NCBI GenBank assembly: GCA_944470555.2 | Contig: OX104130.1 | Span: forward strand, 64,423,160 to 64,487,159 | Length of the DNA stretch: 64,000 nucleotides | Source: Heterobilharzia americana | Lineage: Eukaryota; Platyhelminthes; Trematoda; Strigeidida; Schistosomatidae | Direction of reading: 5' to 3' | In this document: positions 25,020 to 37,614 of the stretch, piece by piece | Layout of the letters: each line of letters begins with the position of its first letter | Numbering within the stretch: the stretch's first letter is position 1 | The notes under the pieces: model-generated | What the model was told of the DNA's origin: nothing | The model's database searches: none | Seen by the model: only the letters and a program-made list of their open reading frames with translations | Position numbers and translations under genes: made by a program

Positions 25020-26505
25020 GTGTGGGTGAAACGTCAATTGTGCAAAGCCTTACAGCATACATTCTGGTTATTTGCATTCTTCGAAAAGGTACATAAAACA
25101 GGATTCTCAATAGGACACAGCTACGAATGAATTTAACTGGTTGACCATCATCACGCAACTTAAATGAGATGAAACACTTCAAATCTCAATTCCTCATAAA
25201 GTTGGATAAAATTATCTTAAACCTAACTTCAGTAGTTTTTGTGAAGTATAGATATACTCTGGCTAAGATATTTTTCTGCAGAGCACAAATAATATATTAG
25301 GTTAATAAGTAAGAGGAGTCATTGTCGCTGTTTGAGAAACACGTTAGATAAAGTGTATAGGTATCAAATTTCCGCTACTGACATGACAGAAGGTAATGTC
25401 TCTAAAATGGAAGGAATTCAGTCGTTTTGAAACCAGTTTTAACTCATGTCGATTCCTAAGGGGCTGATGATGAAGAAAAGAATCAGAATTGGATTGACAA
25501 GGAGATACCCCAAAATTTCTCACTTTATTGCAGTAAAAATCGACGGGTCCTCACTAAATTTTATTTCCTATTTTATACACCAATCTGCATGCATCCGTTG
25601 CAGCAGTAACATTCGAGTTAAAGAAAAGAAGTTTTATCTCAAACATTTCGAACTTGGTTTGAAGAATCTAAAATTAGGAGAACTGAGTTGTCCTAGGAAT
25701 GGAACTGAAAAGCCACTATTAGACATCTGATTCCAAGCAGATGCCTTTGAGTCGCTTGAGACAGTCAACAGATGTTGTGATTAAACGCCTCAAACCAGAT
25801 TTAAATGTTGAAAACGAATTCATCATAAACTAATCTAATTTCTTCATTCATCTCTTCCAGCTTATACGTCAAACTTTTGGTTATATTTTTACGTCACTAT
25901 GAACCTCAATCTTAATAATCTGAGCCTTACTTATTGCATTTCTATGTTATTTTCTGATTATTGCTTAATTAACTACTCATGAACTTACATACTTTCTTTT
26001 CCTGATTTCCATAATACTAATTCTGCAACCCTAATCTAGTGTTTACGAGGACTTCCGCTCGAATGCATTGTATATCCTTGTGGTATTATAACATGACATA
26101 TTAACTTTATTTTGATTCACATAGTTCCCTTGTTTCACAGTATCAATATTTTGTTTTGACTTATTCACTGGCTGACTTCTCTTTAATGAACTAAATTATT
26201 TAAAAAATAATCTGGTTAATAGTTTTTCAAATATTTTAAATTCTGCGCAAGTAAGTAGAACTGATAAATAAAGTGGATATATCTTGTTATATTCCAATGT
26301 TTGTTTTTCCTTTTTGTTGAGTCGATAAGATGAAGTATATGATTAAAATTCAGTTTAGGAGTGTTAGCATCAATGCAGAATTACTTGATACAGAAACAGT
26401 GTTCAGTGAATACTTTTTTATGATGATTTTAATGTAGATGAAAAACCAACCATCAAAAAGGCTACCCAAGTAACTTCTGAAATAACCAACTTTTTATTTC
26501 TTTAA
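25020..26505. other. Non-coding stretch between repeat and RTE copy
   Basis: The 94-codon frame at 25446-25730 (+) is lysine- and leucine-rich without recognised motifs or clear splice sites. I do not call it a gene. Confidence 0.45.
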
Positions 26506-26987
26506 TTTATCCCTTGGGTTCCTAGTGGGACATATGGCTTCAGTAGCACATCAGTATTGCACTCTCTTCGCTGTAATCTTTTCAACCTGGACCCACGACT
26601 GCCCACAAGCTATCATTTTTTCCTCACATGATCTCCACCATGTCACCCTCACATGCCCAACTCATCATTTCCCATTTGGATCCCTCTCAACGGCCAGGCC
26701 AAGCGCGTGACGTCCCTGAATGGTCTTATCAGTGTATGTCCAATCCATTCCATCTCCACTTTCTTCTTCTGCATATTTATTGGGCGATAGGTTCTTGGTT
26801 GGTTCGTTGACAGCCAGCCAGTCAGAGTTCCTTGTTGCTTATTCTTCCTGGTCATCTGATCTTTAGTATCGAGCGGAGGCGGTCGCTGTTCATGCACATC
26901 TGTAGTTTGTTGGAAATCCCTTTCGTAACGCGCTAAGTTTCTGAAACATCAGCATTGAAAATCCGGATCTTGTTTACGCTTTAAGCT

Positions 26988-27080
26988 GAGTGGGGTAGAG
27001 TAGAGTAGAGTAGAGCAGAGTGAAGTGAAGTGAAGTGGAGTGGAGTGGAGTGGAGTGCGGTGCAGTGCAATGCAGTGCAT
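26988..27080. repeat. Pentanucleotide expansion (GAGTA/GAGTG/GCAGT)n
   Basis: Grades from GTAGA through GTGAA and GTGGA to GCAGT units inside RTE copy A. It sits where relatives read tgagtggagtgcag, so a short coding motif seems to have seeded the run. Confidence 0.8.
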
Positions 27081-27190
27081 TCGATCTCCCAACTGATTTC
27101 AGGTTAATGAAGACCTGTCTTGCTGTCTTTCCGATCCTGTCTTTGACGTCCTCATCTGTGCCTGTGTCGCTTGTAGTTGAAACGATGCTG

Positions 27191-27219
27191 CCTAGGTAGG
27201 TAGGTAGGTAGGTAGGTAA
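27191..27219. repeat. (TAGG)n microsatellite inside RTE copy A
   Basis: About six GGTA units at the FTYLGS coding position; compare 15566-15597 on the other strand. Confidence 0.8.
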
Positions 27220-27880
27220 CTAGGTGAAAGAGACTACTTCCTTTAGATTTCTCACGCTGAGGATGAATTGTGCCTCTTGTTGTTGTTGGTTGGGTATCTT
27301 CATAACCTCTACCTCTTTCTTCTCCACGTTCACCTTAAGGGAGTCCCGTCTTCACCGTCGTGCCTCTTCTGTCAACTTGTTGGTTTTTGCCTGCAGATGT
27401 CCCAGTTTGTGCGACAAGACAATAAACATAAAGCATCATCGTTGGCAAAATCCAAATCTTCTTCTGGGGTCTTTTCATCGATCAAACAGCATATGCCCCT
27501 CTTCTCGCTGCTCACAGTTTGTCGTATGATCCAGTCCACCACAATAAAGAAGATCATTGGTAATAGTACGTGGCAACCTTATCTTATTCCTGTTTTCACT
27601 TCAAAGGCATCACTCGGCTTTCCATTGTGAATCAATTGACATGAAGCGTCATATACCACAGAATAAAGCTGTTGAACGAAGTCAATAAAGGTTTATGGCA
27701 CTAAAACCGTAGTGTTGAAGCAGTTGCCAAGTTACTTGTCGGTCGACGATATCGAAGACCACTTCAAAGTCGATGAAGTTGAGGTAAACAACCAGTTGAA
27801 TGCCATTCTACGCTCTCTTCTATGACGATGTGTAGCGTTGCAAATTTGATCCGCACATGATTCATTTTTACTGAAAGTAG

Positions 27881-28195
27881 CTAGTCAACCTGTTCCGGTC
27901 GTAGTTTTGAATCCAGCGTATCCTTTAGTCTCTCCAGAATGATGCGGCCTAGTATTTTACATGCTTCGGGTGGACAGCAGCATGATTCCGCGCCAGTTCT
28001 TGCAAAGGCTTGAGTCTCCCTTCTTTGAGAGTCTGACAAGGTGGCCCCTCCTCCAGTCAGTGGGCAGTTGAGGTACCTTACCTTCCTTCCCTCCAAACCT
28101 TCTGCAATAGTGGTGTGCTGTGATATCTCTCCGTCTGTTTTCACTGCTTCTGGTGGGATCCCATCTAGTCCTGCTGCCTTCCCGCATTTCAGCAA
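27881..28195 (-). pseudogene. RTE reverse transcriptase, N-terminal palm region (broken)
   Basis: A minus-strand frame containing KCGKAAGLDGIPPEAVKTDG, the RTE version of the conserved RT segment with a PDG-like LDG, and later RIILERLKDTLDSKLRPEQ. The middle block (GGATLSDSQRRETQ...) is out of frame. The neighbouring frame at 27957-28187 supplies the expected DWRRGHLVRLSKKGD and NWRGIMLLS, so at least two frameshifts separate the parts. The same lesions occur in copy B at 52316-52630. Confidence 0.75.
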
Positions 28196-28867
28196 CTTTA
28201 TTGCGTGGCGTTCACGACTTCACTCCTGCTCTTGTTGGAGGGCATGTGTTCACCAGTGATTCTCTCGTCCCCGGTGGTATTTCTGGATGAGTTGCAGGTG
28301 GTGGTGGTGGTGTTCGATTCAAGAGCCTTTGAAGTGGTCACCACACCGTTTCCTTCATTCCTCCTCCTTCCTAACTAGCTTTCCTTCACTCACTTTCATT
28401 GGTTTCGTCTGAGTTGATTTCTTCCCTACCAGAAAGTAACCTGGCCATTCGATATAGTGTTGTCAGGTCTCTCTTACCAGCCTACAACCTGTTCTGCCTC
28501 ACTTGCCAATGTGTCGTGGAAGTGTCCTCTGTCTTCGCGCGCACTCTTCTTCACTTCTTTGTCCAGTCTAGTGTTTTATAGCTTGTATTCAGTCCCTCTT
28601 TTCGTTGTTCATCCCTGCATTGCACTGCATTGCACTGCACTGTACTGGTTCATCTTCTGCTTCACAATCACCATCACCATCACCACCTTCCTCTCCCTGC
28701 TCTATCAGCTTCCATGTGCTCGTCGACATCCATTCCTTGTCCTGTTTCTTTCTCCATCCTAACACAGTTATGCAGGTTTTTTCCACTTCTCTTTCAAAGA
28801 GTTCCAGTGTTCATCCACACAGGTCTCTTCAGGGATGTTGCTTAATGTCTCTCATTTTGTCCTGATG

Positions 28868-28890
28868 ACTGACTGACTGACTGACTGACT
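28868..28890. repeat. (CTGA)n microsatellite in RTE copy A
   Basis: Five to six CTGA units; expanded and interrupted in copy B at 53298-53330. Confidence 0.85.
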
Positions 28891-29462
28891 AAATGACTGA
28901 CCGACGTGAAGATGTCCTTTGTAGTTTCGTCCCTCAGTTCAGTTTCTCTTCTGGGTGTTGAAATCAAACTTCAACTGTGGTCTATCACCAACTTCTGTGA
29001 AGGTGTTCAACTTGATTTGGAAGTTGGGTTCCTTCCACTAGATACTGAGTGGTTAGAACCTACGTCTTCTCCCCTTCTTCATCCGATCTAATCTTGTGTC
29101 CACTAGGCTGGCTGCGTCTCCATCTCCACTTTCTTCACAATGAGATGAAGTCGATGTGATTTTTAGTGTAGTGTGTCCATCTGGTGAATGGTGAAGTCGG
29201 ATCGATGTCGCTGCCTTGTGAATATGCTTGTGTTTGTGCACACTGCCTGACTCAAATCACCAAATCATTGAATGTGCAGAAATCTGCAAACAGTTCTCCA
29301 TTCTCATTCATCATTTCACCGAGTGCTTCTCCACCCATGATGAGTTCTCCTCCTGTATTGTCTGCTCCCGAATCGGCATACATGTCACCCCACCCATTAG
29401 AATTTTGATGCCACCATCGCCAACTGGGATGTTGTCTTGTTCAGCACTGGTTGCAGTTGCCT

Positions 29463-29950
29463 TTAGAATTCCTCCTTCTTCTCTTCATCTGCATCATTTG
29501 TAGGTGCGTAGCGTATCACTGAATGATTGTGACTTCCCTCCCTTTTGAGTTGAATCCATCTTGCTGTCATGATCTTGATCCTGCAGAAGTAGGAGATTGG
29601 TTCCCACTGCATGAGAGAGAGTCTTCGATGCTGTTGAGGTTGGGACATCATGATGGCCACTCGAAATCTCAACTCAGTGTGCTGTTGGTTGTCGTCTGGT
29701 TGACAATATTGGAGTAGATTATTGACTCTCTTCTCCAGTTGAGAGTTTGGAGAGTCCACTTGAATTCCATCTGCACTCGCAGATTCCCAGCACTTCTACA
29801 CCATATCTTCCCATCCCTTTTGCAATCTGGGCAGCCTTGCCAGCCGGCCAGCCAGCCAGCTTCAAACACTGTGTTGACATTCCATTTATCTATGCTTAGC
29901 TCACTTTTGCTTTCATCGAGGGAGATAGAGAGAGAGGACACATTAGCCAA
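29463..29950 (-). pseudogene. RTE AP-type endonuclease region (broken)
   Basis: Read on the minus strand, KWNVNTVFEAG marks the start of the apurinic-like endonuclease domain, and HNHSVIRYAPTNDADEEKKE the later ...YAPTND... motif of RTE elements. A 4-bp length difference in the gccagccag tract relative to copy B shifts the frame after FEAGWLAG. The upstream leader (30000-30150) has no convincing start in frame. Confidence 0.72.
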
Positions 29951-30159
29951 TTGGCTTTCCGAAGGCTTTCATCAACCGGTGTCATTTTGCCTCTCCGGTT
30001 CCAGTGAGGCATACGTTGTTTTTTTTCATGTGTTCTTTGTGCTTTGTAGTTTGTTTAGCGATTGGATTTGTTTTACGGGGTAGGGTTGCTAGCCCTATGC
30101 CCAACTTTCCATCCTTATTGTGTCTTAGGACCGGCTAGTAACTAGTAAACTAGTTACCT

Positions 30160-31275
30160 AGGCGAGGTTCAAATAACCACCAAGCTTTCTTTTGTATGTA
30201 ATAAATCGACCCATCTAACTTTAACCTGATTGGTCATTTCAATAGCTAATGATATGTCCTTTGAATTCACCGGTGAATTGAGTTCTACTCGCTTAATGTT
30301 GCGAATCTCAAATCAGTGCCCTAATCACTATCTGATAACAATTTACTTTATAACCGGTTCGCAGTACCATTTTGTTGATATCCGATCGACAGATGTAAGT
30401 TCGTTACTTCTTTATATATAAATGTATCATCGAATCCTGTAATACTTGTGACTTTTAAGTAAAGCTAATATTTTTATATGCACAGTAATGCTAAATTTAT
30501 ACACATCAGTTAACTATACGACATGCGACTCAGATATATGAATTAAAGCTTCATGGGTTATAATTATCAAATAAAACTTTTCCCACTTCTTGAAACAAAA
30601 AGCGAATGTAAAAGTTTGCGGAATTACCTTAGCTTTGGTAGATTACTTGCTTCATCTATTATTCTTGAAGGTAGTTGTTTGAATTTTATAGTAGGAGTTT
30701 TATCCAAGTTTCTGTCTGATTGAACTGACCTCTATCAAAACACTTGACACGTTACTTCATTTACTACCATTGGGATAAATTACTAGTGTTTTGCTTGTGT
30801 GACGGATTCTCATCAAGTACATTTTGTTCGAATCTGTTATCTGGATAAATTGGAAAGGCAACAACCTTTTTAAGGAATAAGTAATATTTCGTAACTTTGT
30901 TTACTTGAAGCTGGAATTGTCAATTTATCTCTGTGTAGTATTTTCACGTGGCTTTTTCTCAATCTTAACACTGTGGATCATATTAGAAGCCTATTAAAAT
31001 TGCTTCTCTGCCTTATGTGGAAAAACATTGAAAGCTCCTAAGGTTAGGTTCTTATGCTTCTACTTAAGTAATGCTTAACTGGCGAGTTATACCGTCGACA
31101 AGACATATAAATCATCTCATTACAAGTAAACGTATCACAAAAGCTCGCTCATCTTCTTAAATTGAAGGGAGCCTTCATGTGTCTATGGTCTGCCTTTTAA
31201 CAGATCATTCATGTGCACAATCAAACAGACTGAAAAGCAAAAAGCCTTTAGCCATATTTATCCATTTTCTATTGT
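30160..31275. other. Non-coding stretch
   Basis: Nothing recognisable between RTE copies A and C. Confidence 0.5.
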
Positions 31276-31280
31276 TCGGC

Positions 31281-32036
31281 TTATTATTATTTGTTCATTG
31301 GGTTCCTAGTGGAACATAGGGCTTCAGTAGCACGTCTCCATCTCACCCTCTTCTCTGCAAACTTTCGTACCTGGCTTCACGACTGCCCACAAGCTCTCAT
31401 TTCCTCCCCGCATGATCTCCTCCATGTCACCCTTTCCTCGGACGCCTAACTAGTCGTTTCCCATCTGGGTTCCACTCGAGGGCTTGGTGCGTGATGTTAC
31501 CAGTCGTCTTCTCAGTGTATGCCTAATCCATCTCCACTTCATTCCACTGCATATTTGTTGAGCGATAGGTTGTTGATTGGTTCGTTGTCAGCCAGCCAGA
31601 GTTCCTTGTTACTTATTCTTTCTGGCCATCTGATCTTCAGTAACGAGCCAGCGCAGACAGTTGTTGATGAATGTTTGTAGTTTGCTGAAAATGCCTTTCG
31701 TAACACGCCAAGTTTCTGAACCATATAGGAGAACCGACTTGACGTTGGTGTTGAAAATCTGGACCTTGTTCATGCTTTTTGCTGAGTGGAGTGCAGAAAA
31801 TCTCCACACTGGTTTCAGGCTAATGAACGCCTGCCTTGCTGTCTTTACGATCCTGGCTGGCTTTGACGTCCTCGTCTGTGCCGCTTGTAGTTGAAACAGT
31901 ACTGCCTAGATAGGTGAAAGAGACTACCTCCTTTAAGTTTCTCCCACTGATGGTGATTGGAGCTCGTTGTTGTTGGTTGTGTCGTTGGTTGGGTATCTTC
32001 ATCACCTCTATATTCTCTACATTCACTTGTATGGTC
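31281..32036 (-). mobile_element. RTE-clade copy C, 5'-truncated 3' end
   Basis: A minus-strand relic with the 3' tail AATAATAATAA at 31281-31292. It encodes VNVENIEVMKIPNQ, NLKEVVSFTYLGSTVSTTSG, KIRWPERISNKELW and IFNTNVKSVLLYGSETWRV, across at least three frames. The 5' end stops near 32036, before the RT active site. Confidence 0.78.
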
Positions 32037-32044
32037 AAATAAAT

Positions 32045-32885
32045 TATGAATGACAGTGATCATGCTGTGTCGCCAGTTATCGGAAACTGAAAAAGAATTA
32101 TGAAACCGGGATTCAGTCTTTGTTAATGCTTAGTGATCTCCTGTCTGAATAGGTAATTCATTCCTTATGATTCAGTTTTATGTAAACTATTCGAAAACTA
32201 GCTTCGTGGGTCAGTTTACAAAGCTCCGTGTAACTCTTGAAATTAGGTTAGGAAGTGTAATTCATAGCTTTTTTGGAATTTTCTTTTCAGTGTACCTAAA
32301 ATGTATCCTGATGGTTAAGTTCATACTGATTCTTGGGGTTCGATGTATTTAGCAGCGAGGTATTATGTCAGCTTTTACCAATAGTCTCACCACCTGCGTA
32401 ACAGGTTCACAGTAAACTTCAAAAAAAGAAAAACAACTAATGTTGCAGAAACTCTTCCAATGAACTGCAGACTTTTTGCACAATAAGTTTATGTTTTTAC
32501 TGGGTCGTATGGAGAAATTTTACGTACAAATATATCTTAGGTAGGAGATTTCCCATTACTATCTTATTCATTAAAGTAGAGTTGAGGGAAAGCTGCAGGC
32601 AATATCAATCTATTCCTCGCTATTTCAAGCTGAACAAATTGAGTTATTTTGATGATGGAATAACTAGTCGGCAATGCATTCACAGTGTTTTGACTGAGGC
32701 AGTAGAGCCATCTCAATTAACTAATCCATTTAGTCTACTGATGAGAAACGACTAGTTAAGGATTTTTGGTTCCATATGCCATTTAGGCCTGCATATAATC
32801 CAGTGCCTTGCCCTCTGCACTACTAGCTTTTAATAAGTAGTTCGATAAGGACCAGTCAAATTAAATCACGGAATTTATAAAACCA
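32045..32885. other. Non-coding stretch
   Basis: No feature supported. Confidence 0.45.
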
Positions 32886-32888
32886 GCA

Positions 32889-34031
32889 GAATAAAACTTT
32901 TACCGTCAACTGAAAATTAACCTTAAAGAGCTTCCAGTACATGATTCAATGTCGTTTCACAAATTTAGCAGTACAAGTTGTTGTAAAAATAGAATTTGAC
33001 ACTTTTATTGTACTGAAGAAGAAACGTGATAAATTCAGATGTTGATAGAAGCAGAAAACGAGCTTACTATCAGATAACGTCAGGTTTTCCACCTGCATGA
33101 AAAGAAAGTTCATACCATGGGACAAAATAAATGTATTAGAGACACTGAGTTGACTTGCTTTTCAGACAAAATGGGACCAGTCTCTCGGAGAGTGTATAGC
33201 CAGTGATCAAGAAATAGGTTCAAATTTTTCTACTCACCAATGAACAGTCAGGTAGTAGAGTGAACTGCTCAATGAACTATTCTGTTTACATTTAAGATGG
33301 ACAATGTACTGAGCAGGTGCGATCCTCAAGTCTTGAATTCACAGTATGTGAAATTATCAACCAAATTCTTTCCAAAAGTTTTCTGAGTCTCTTTGTCAGT
33401 TTCAGTCAGATACGAGATGATAATTGAAAAATGTGTTAGTATCTATCGACTACTGCCACACGTAGTATGCAGAGCTATTACCCGTTGAGTGGAGTAGTCA
33501 TCTTCCAACCAGCAGTTGTGAGCTTTAGCTCTTCTTCATCTGTCAAGTTTCAGGTAGCCACTTAGTGTTAGAAAACCTACAGAGTAGGTGTGATTCTGGC
33601 GGGAAATGGGACTGACTCTCAGATAATCGTATGCTTGACAATTACAATTTCATTGTCTTATTGTTCTGCTTCATTGCTTTTTGTCTGTGATTAGACTTAA
33701 GCAATCGCATTGTTAGTTCCACAAATCAATGTCCTAACAACCGTATTTTTAATGTTACCCTCACCGTATTTCAAGAATTTCACGAGGTCATTGAATATCC
33801 TACTGGTTAGTGGATCTACTGATCCTTGTTTTATGTCCATGTCTGGTGTGGAAGATCACTTGATTTATTCGATGATTGTAGTATAAGAGTATACTTTCGA
33901 CTCCATGACGAATTTGTCAGGTAGTAGGTGGATATGTGTGTGTGATTTCAATGTTAAATTAGACTTTATTTAATTGCGTGTACGTTTGATGAAACTACAT
34001 TTAAATTCATGGCAAATGCTGTGAAGATAAA
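32889..34031 (-). repeat. 1.1-kb repeat, copy 2 of an inverted pair
   Basis: Reverse complement of copy 1 at 23870-25015. The outer limits were set by where matching fades (about ttttaccgtcaactg on the left and gctgtgaagataaatg on the right). No target-site duplication is obvious by eye. Confidence 0.8.
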
Positions 34032-34262
34032 TGTGTAACACACTTTACTCTCCTCTATCATATAAATCTTACGATTTCGGAATTTGGACCAGTAGCATAG
34101 TTTTCCGATTAATATTCTGTGGATATTTAGTTTCATGTCACTTTCTCTATTGATACATGAACTGCTGATTTACATTTCTACCTACCATAAACGTTATTTA
34201 TCTAATGACTTAGTACAGAATGTTGAATATGACTTATGTTTTACACCTTTTTCACTCTTCAG

Positions 34263-34338
34263 CTTTAATGTTACGCCAGATCAAGCACATGCAATTCTGA
34301 TGAAAAACTTAGATTTAACAGTACCATTTACCAAATAA
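34263..34338 (+). CDS. Candidate terminal exon, product unknown
   Basis: A polypyrimidine acceptor, cctttttcactcttcag, ends at 34262. The exon opens with one nucleotide completing a codon, then reads FNVTPDQAHAILMKNLDLTV and PFTK before TAA at 34336-34338. Residue choice is protein-like and the signal is strong, but the exon is only 76 nt and I do not recognise the family. Confidence 0.35.
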
Positions 34339-34344
34339 TTTGCT

Positions 34345-37260
34345 ATATTTGATAGATAGTTGTTTCGGTAATGTAACCACAGATAAATGCATACCCCAAA
34401 TCATCATATAGTTGAAAATTTTCAGCCTACACATGAGCCCAAACCATTAACTATTTCGGCATCATTAAACATTAAAAGTCAATTCCTTGTGTGAATACTG
34501 TTTATCACGAATGCATATTTGTTGACAATGTTGTTGATATTTTCATCACATGGAATTATTATACACATATGTGGTAGCATGTTCATTTCCATAGAAATTT
34601 TCGTCAAATCACGAAATTTTTAACACACTATACAATTAGCTATTCGAATTCAAGTAAAACAACTTAAAATTATTTGACGAGTATGATCACCACTTGTAAA
34701 AGGAAATAAGTTTCATGATTACTGATTGACTGATTAGTAGTCATCGTTGTAACCAAGACTTAAACTTTCCTACTTAAATCAAATCATTTCTATTTGGTCG
34801 AGAAAAAAAAATTATCTAGCCCTGAATTAACTAATCTGTTTACCTAGTGTTATTGATGTCATTTTTATCATATTGCTTCTTTAACTCAGTGTTTATTAGG
34901 TTGAAGACCACTGACAGTATCCGACATGTTACCATTTAAACTTTATGTAGTGCGATTGAAGTCATTATTCCCTTCGAACAATGTGTGGAATGAGTAATTT
35001 TCAGCGTAATTTCATTGAATCTCTTCATTTATTGTAATATTTTTGATCTAGAGTCCCATATTAAGCTTACATAGCAACATACCAGATAAATGTAGTGGAT
35101 GAAGATTACAAGTGAATTTTCATTCAAGGAGTTTGAGGAGGGAATGTTTTAACACTTTTTTAGTGATTAATTTGTCATAATTGTTCTATAAGGTTTTATG
35201 CAGCTGATGAAAACACTCGCAATAAAATGACACCACTTTATTTCACAAGTGGAGTTTTCGTCATATGATTCAGACATGAAGTACTTTGCCGGAAGTTACC
35301 ATAACATTAAAAATTAGTCCTTCATTCAAAAATGGGTAACGGGTTAGAACACCGCTTCACTTACTGAGTTTTCGAAGGCAGATGGCATCATTAGTCCTCA
35401 TACAATAGGTTTGGCTGATTGTCTACTACACAAAGTGGCTGGATATGTTTCTTTCCTTTTTTCTTTTTAAGTTGAACCGCCAACAAATTAAAATAGCCGA
35501 TAATACGTTCTTCATCATGACGTTATTTATCATTATTTGGTAACCGAAAAGAAGTAATCATATATTAGTTTTTAAAAAAAGTGAATGTTCTATCTCTTAA
35601 AAGTAGTTTGATGGACAATAAAATGTGCTTCCCTTTTTCACAAGCTATGAATCTATACAGGAACCGCTATAAGTCTATAAATACTTAGAGGTGTTGAAGT
35701 ATTTAATCCCCATGAAGAAATATACGAAAGTGAAGCATAGTTCAATGAAGAGGTTGTTTTCAGTAATTTCGTTCTTGAAGGTGTACAAACGTAACTGTAC
35801 ACAACTTTGTATTGAGTGAAAATGTTCAATGCTTTACAGGGACTTATTGTGTTTAAAGGAAATAAGAAACAGGACAAGCTGTCATTAGTAGAAAATAGGT
35901 GACCCATATTTGACGATGAGTTACGAACAGGATAAAACAACTGGAGGACAAATTATTACTGGAACAGTATAAGAAAAACTATGAGTTGATATTAAGTAGA
36001 AGATTAACAAAACTGGAGAAGGAAGGAAAAGAAGGGTTGATTTTAAAAGCTGCTGTTTTAATAACAGTGGAAATAGAAGAGGTTGAACTGGTTCAAAGCT
36101 CCCATTTCATATTAGGAAAAATATTCTCTGTGTTGCAAAGCTGAATAAGCTGAGAAGAGTAATGTAACATCGTCTTGCTTTCTAATCTCTGTGTAAAAGA
36201 AAACGGATAAAATCAGAATAATTATTAAGCTCAGACCCACTTCAAGGAAAACCTTATAGCAGTTATTCCGTCAACTAACAGTATTACGAGGGGACTGGAA
36301 TTGATACACAAGTTGCGTATAGTGATAATTAGGTATATAACCTGGAAAGTGTTATCAATATTTCTCAGTGACTTTAGGGCATGTAAAAACATTTCAATCT
36401 TCCCTAAAGACCATGTGACAGATAATATTTAACTTTTTGTCATATCATTCATGCTAAATGTATGACTTGCAATACCAATAATTAAAGCATTTTAGATTTG
36501 ACATTTCATTAAATACTCGGTCGTAGAAATTACATCTACGTGTAAGCTTATTGTTTTGTTTAGCATTGTTGTCAATGCATCATTTTTCTCAGTCGGAAGA
36601 TATCAGAGCAGAATTCACATCTTCCAGTCACTTTTCATCATTAATCTAAAATTGAAACACAAGCAATGTTGAGGCATCCAGGTGGAAACATATATGTCAA
36701 TAGAAATCGATCAGTTTGGTTTAATCAACGATGAGATTATACAAGTAATAACAATAACGATAAGTGTTTGAAAACCGCCTAAAGTATGACGACATAAAAA
36801 GAGCAATTCATAACTTAACTATTCAGTTAATAAAGCATAACCTGATATACTTACTACGAGAACCTGATCAACATTAGATGGATACTTTAAGTCATTAGAT
36901 GTCAATTTAAAAGTTATTCCACACCATTCAGTCACCAGTGGGTAACCAATGTATTCGTCTGGTCCTTAGATTCTTGTGCCGGTCGAAGTGGTTCGAACAT
37001 GTTTCGCTATGTGGCCGCTAAGCTAAGTGTCCCTGCATTGTGGTGTACTGTATTTTGTGGCTAGATGAAAGTGTGCTATCAACTGTACTGATCAAATGTG
37101 AAAATAATTTTCATATGGCGACCACTTCTGTATAATCCACTGACGCATTGATTAATAACGTTATCACTTATGCAGCGGGGTCGTACAACCCACAAATTTG
37201 CTTTCGTCGTTCATGAGTTATCACTGATATTAACATAAGAAATGAAGTCTGCTGCTCTAC
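34345..37260. other. Non-coding stretch
   Basis: The longest frame (35653-35940, -) has no recognised motif and no splice context. No repeat family identified. Confidence 0.45.
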
Positions 37261-37270
37261 AGTTATTTAG

Positions 37271-37336
37271 TGGTTTCAGCCCTTGATGAATACTACCTTA
37301 TATATATAAGGTAGTATTCATCAAGGGCTGAAACCA
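37271..37336. repeat. Perfect 66-bp palindrome
   Basis: Two 33-bp arms meet between 37303 and 37304 at ttatat/atataa with no spacer and no mismatch; pairing breaks at 37270/37337. Each arm is the terminal segment of the fold-back repeat (tgatgaatactacctt). Confidence 0.95.
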
Positions 37337-37614
37337 GTTGGATAACCATTGGAAACCTTGGAACATCAGACACCTTCGTCGTAGTATGGGACTACTCAGC
37401 AGTACATACGTACCACCTGCCAGAGATGGAACTCAGGACTCATGGCGAATGTAATAACCATTCAGCCACTAGGTTGGAGTTCAATGGTCCACAGTTTTCT
37501 ACGTCTTCCAATTTACGATCTGGCATGACATTCCGCCAAAATCTTCAGCTTGCATCCCACGTCTCCAATATTCTTTAGGTGACGTCAGTATATGATGAAT
37601 ATAACCTTGAAAAC
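37304..37614. mobile_element. Fold-back repeat copy next to palindrome
   Basis: The minus arm from 37304 holds a hammerhead-like block at about 37353-37400 (core CUGAGUA, so G8 is lost), a worn B box and an A-box-like remnant ending near 37480. The right end, tatgatgaatataacctt, is the inverted terminus; the plus arm is otherwise lost. The middle sequence shares only the start (cacagttttctac) with the copy at 923. Confidence 0.55.

Larger units (their letters stand above)
26511..30150 (-). mobile_element. RTE-clade retrotransposon copy A, near full length
   Basis: About 3.6 kb on the minus strand, the usual RTE length. From 5' (right) to 3' (left): an endonuclease region with WNVNTVFEAG near 29880 and RYAPTNDADEEKKEEF near 29470; an RT region with KCGKAAGLDGIPPEAVKTDG near 28180, then in another frame NWRGIMLLS; the RT active-site region near 27430, reading FANDDALCLLS; and C-terminal WIGHTLIRPFRDV near 26700. 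The 3' end lies at 26511 next to a degenerate A-rich tail. Frameshifts within the endonuclease and RT regions disable it. The portion right of about 27690 is nearly identical to copy B; the portion left of it is clearly more diverged. Confidence 0.82.

Noticed and set aside
25446..25730. 94-codon ORF as a gene
   Set aside because: No motif, no homologue recognised, no clear splice acceptor or donor; composition close to random AT-rich sequence.
27224..29408. Many + strand frames of 60-120 codons
   Set aside because: They are antisense to RTE copy A (and the equivalents at 52476-54527 to copy B); the minus strand carries the recognisable RT and endonuclease motifs.
23870..34031. LTR retrotransposon with the 1.1-kb units as LTRs
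   Set aside because: The units are inverted, not direct, and no gag, protease, integrase or RNase H text lies between them; the content is non-LTR RTE.
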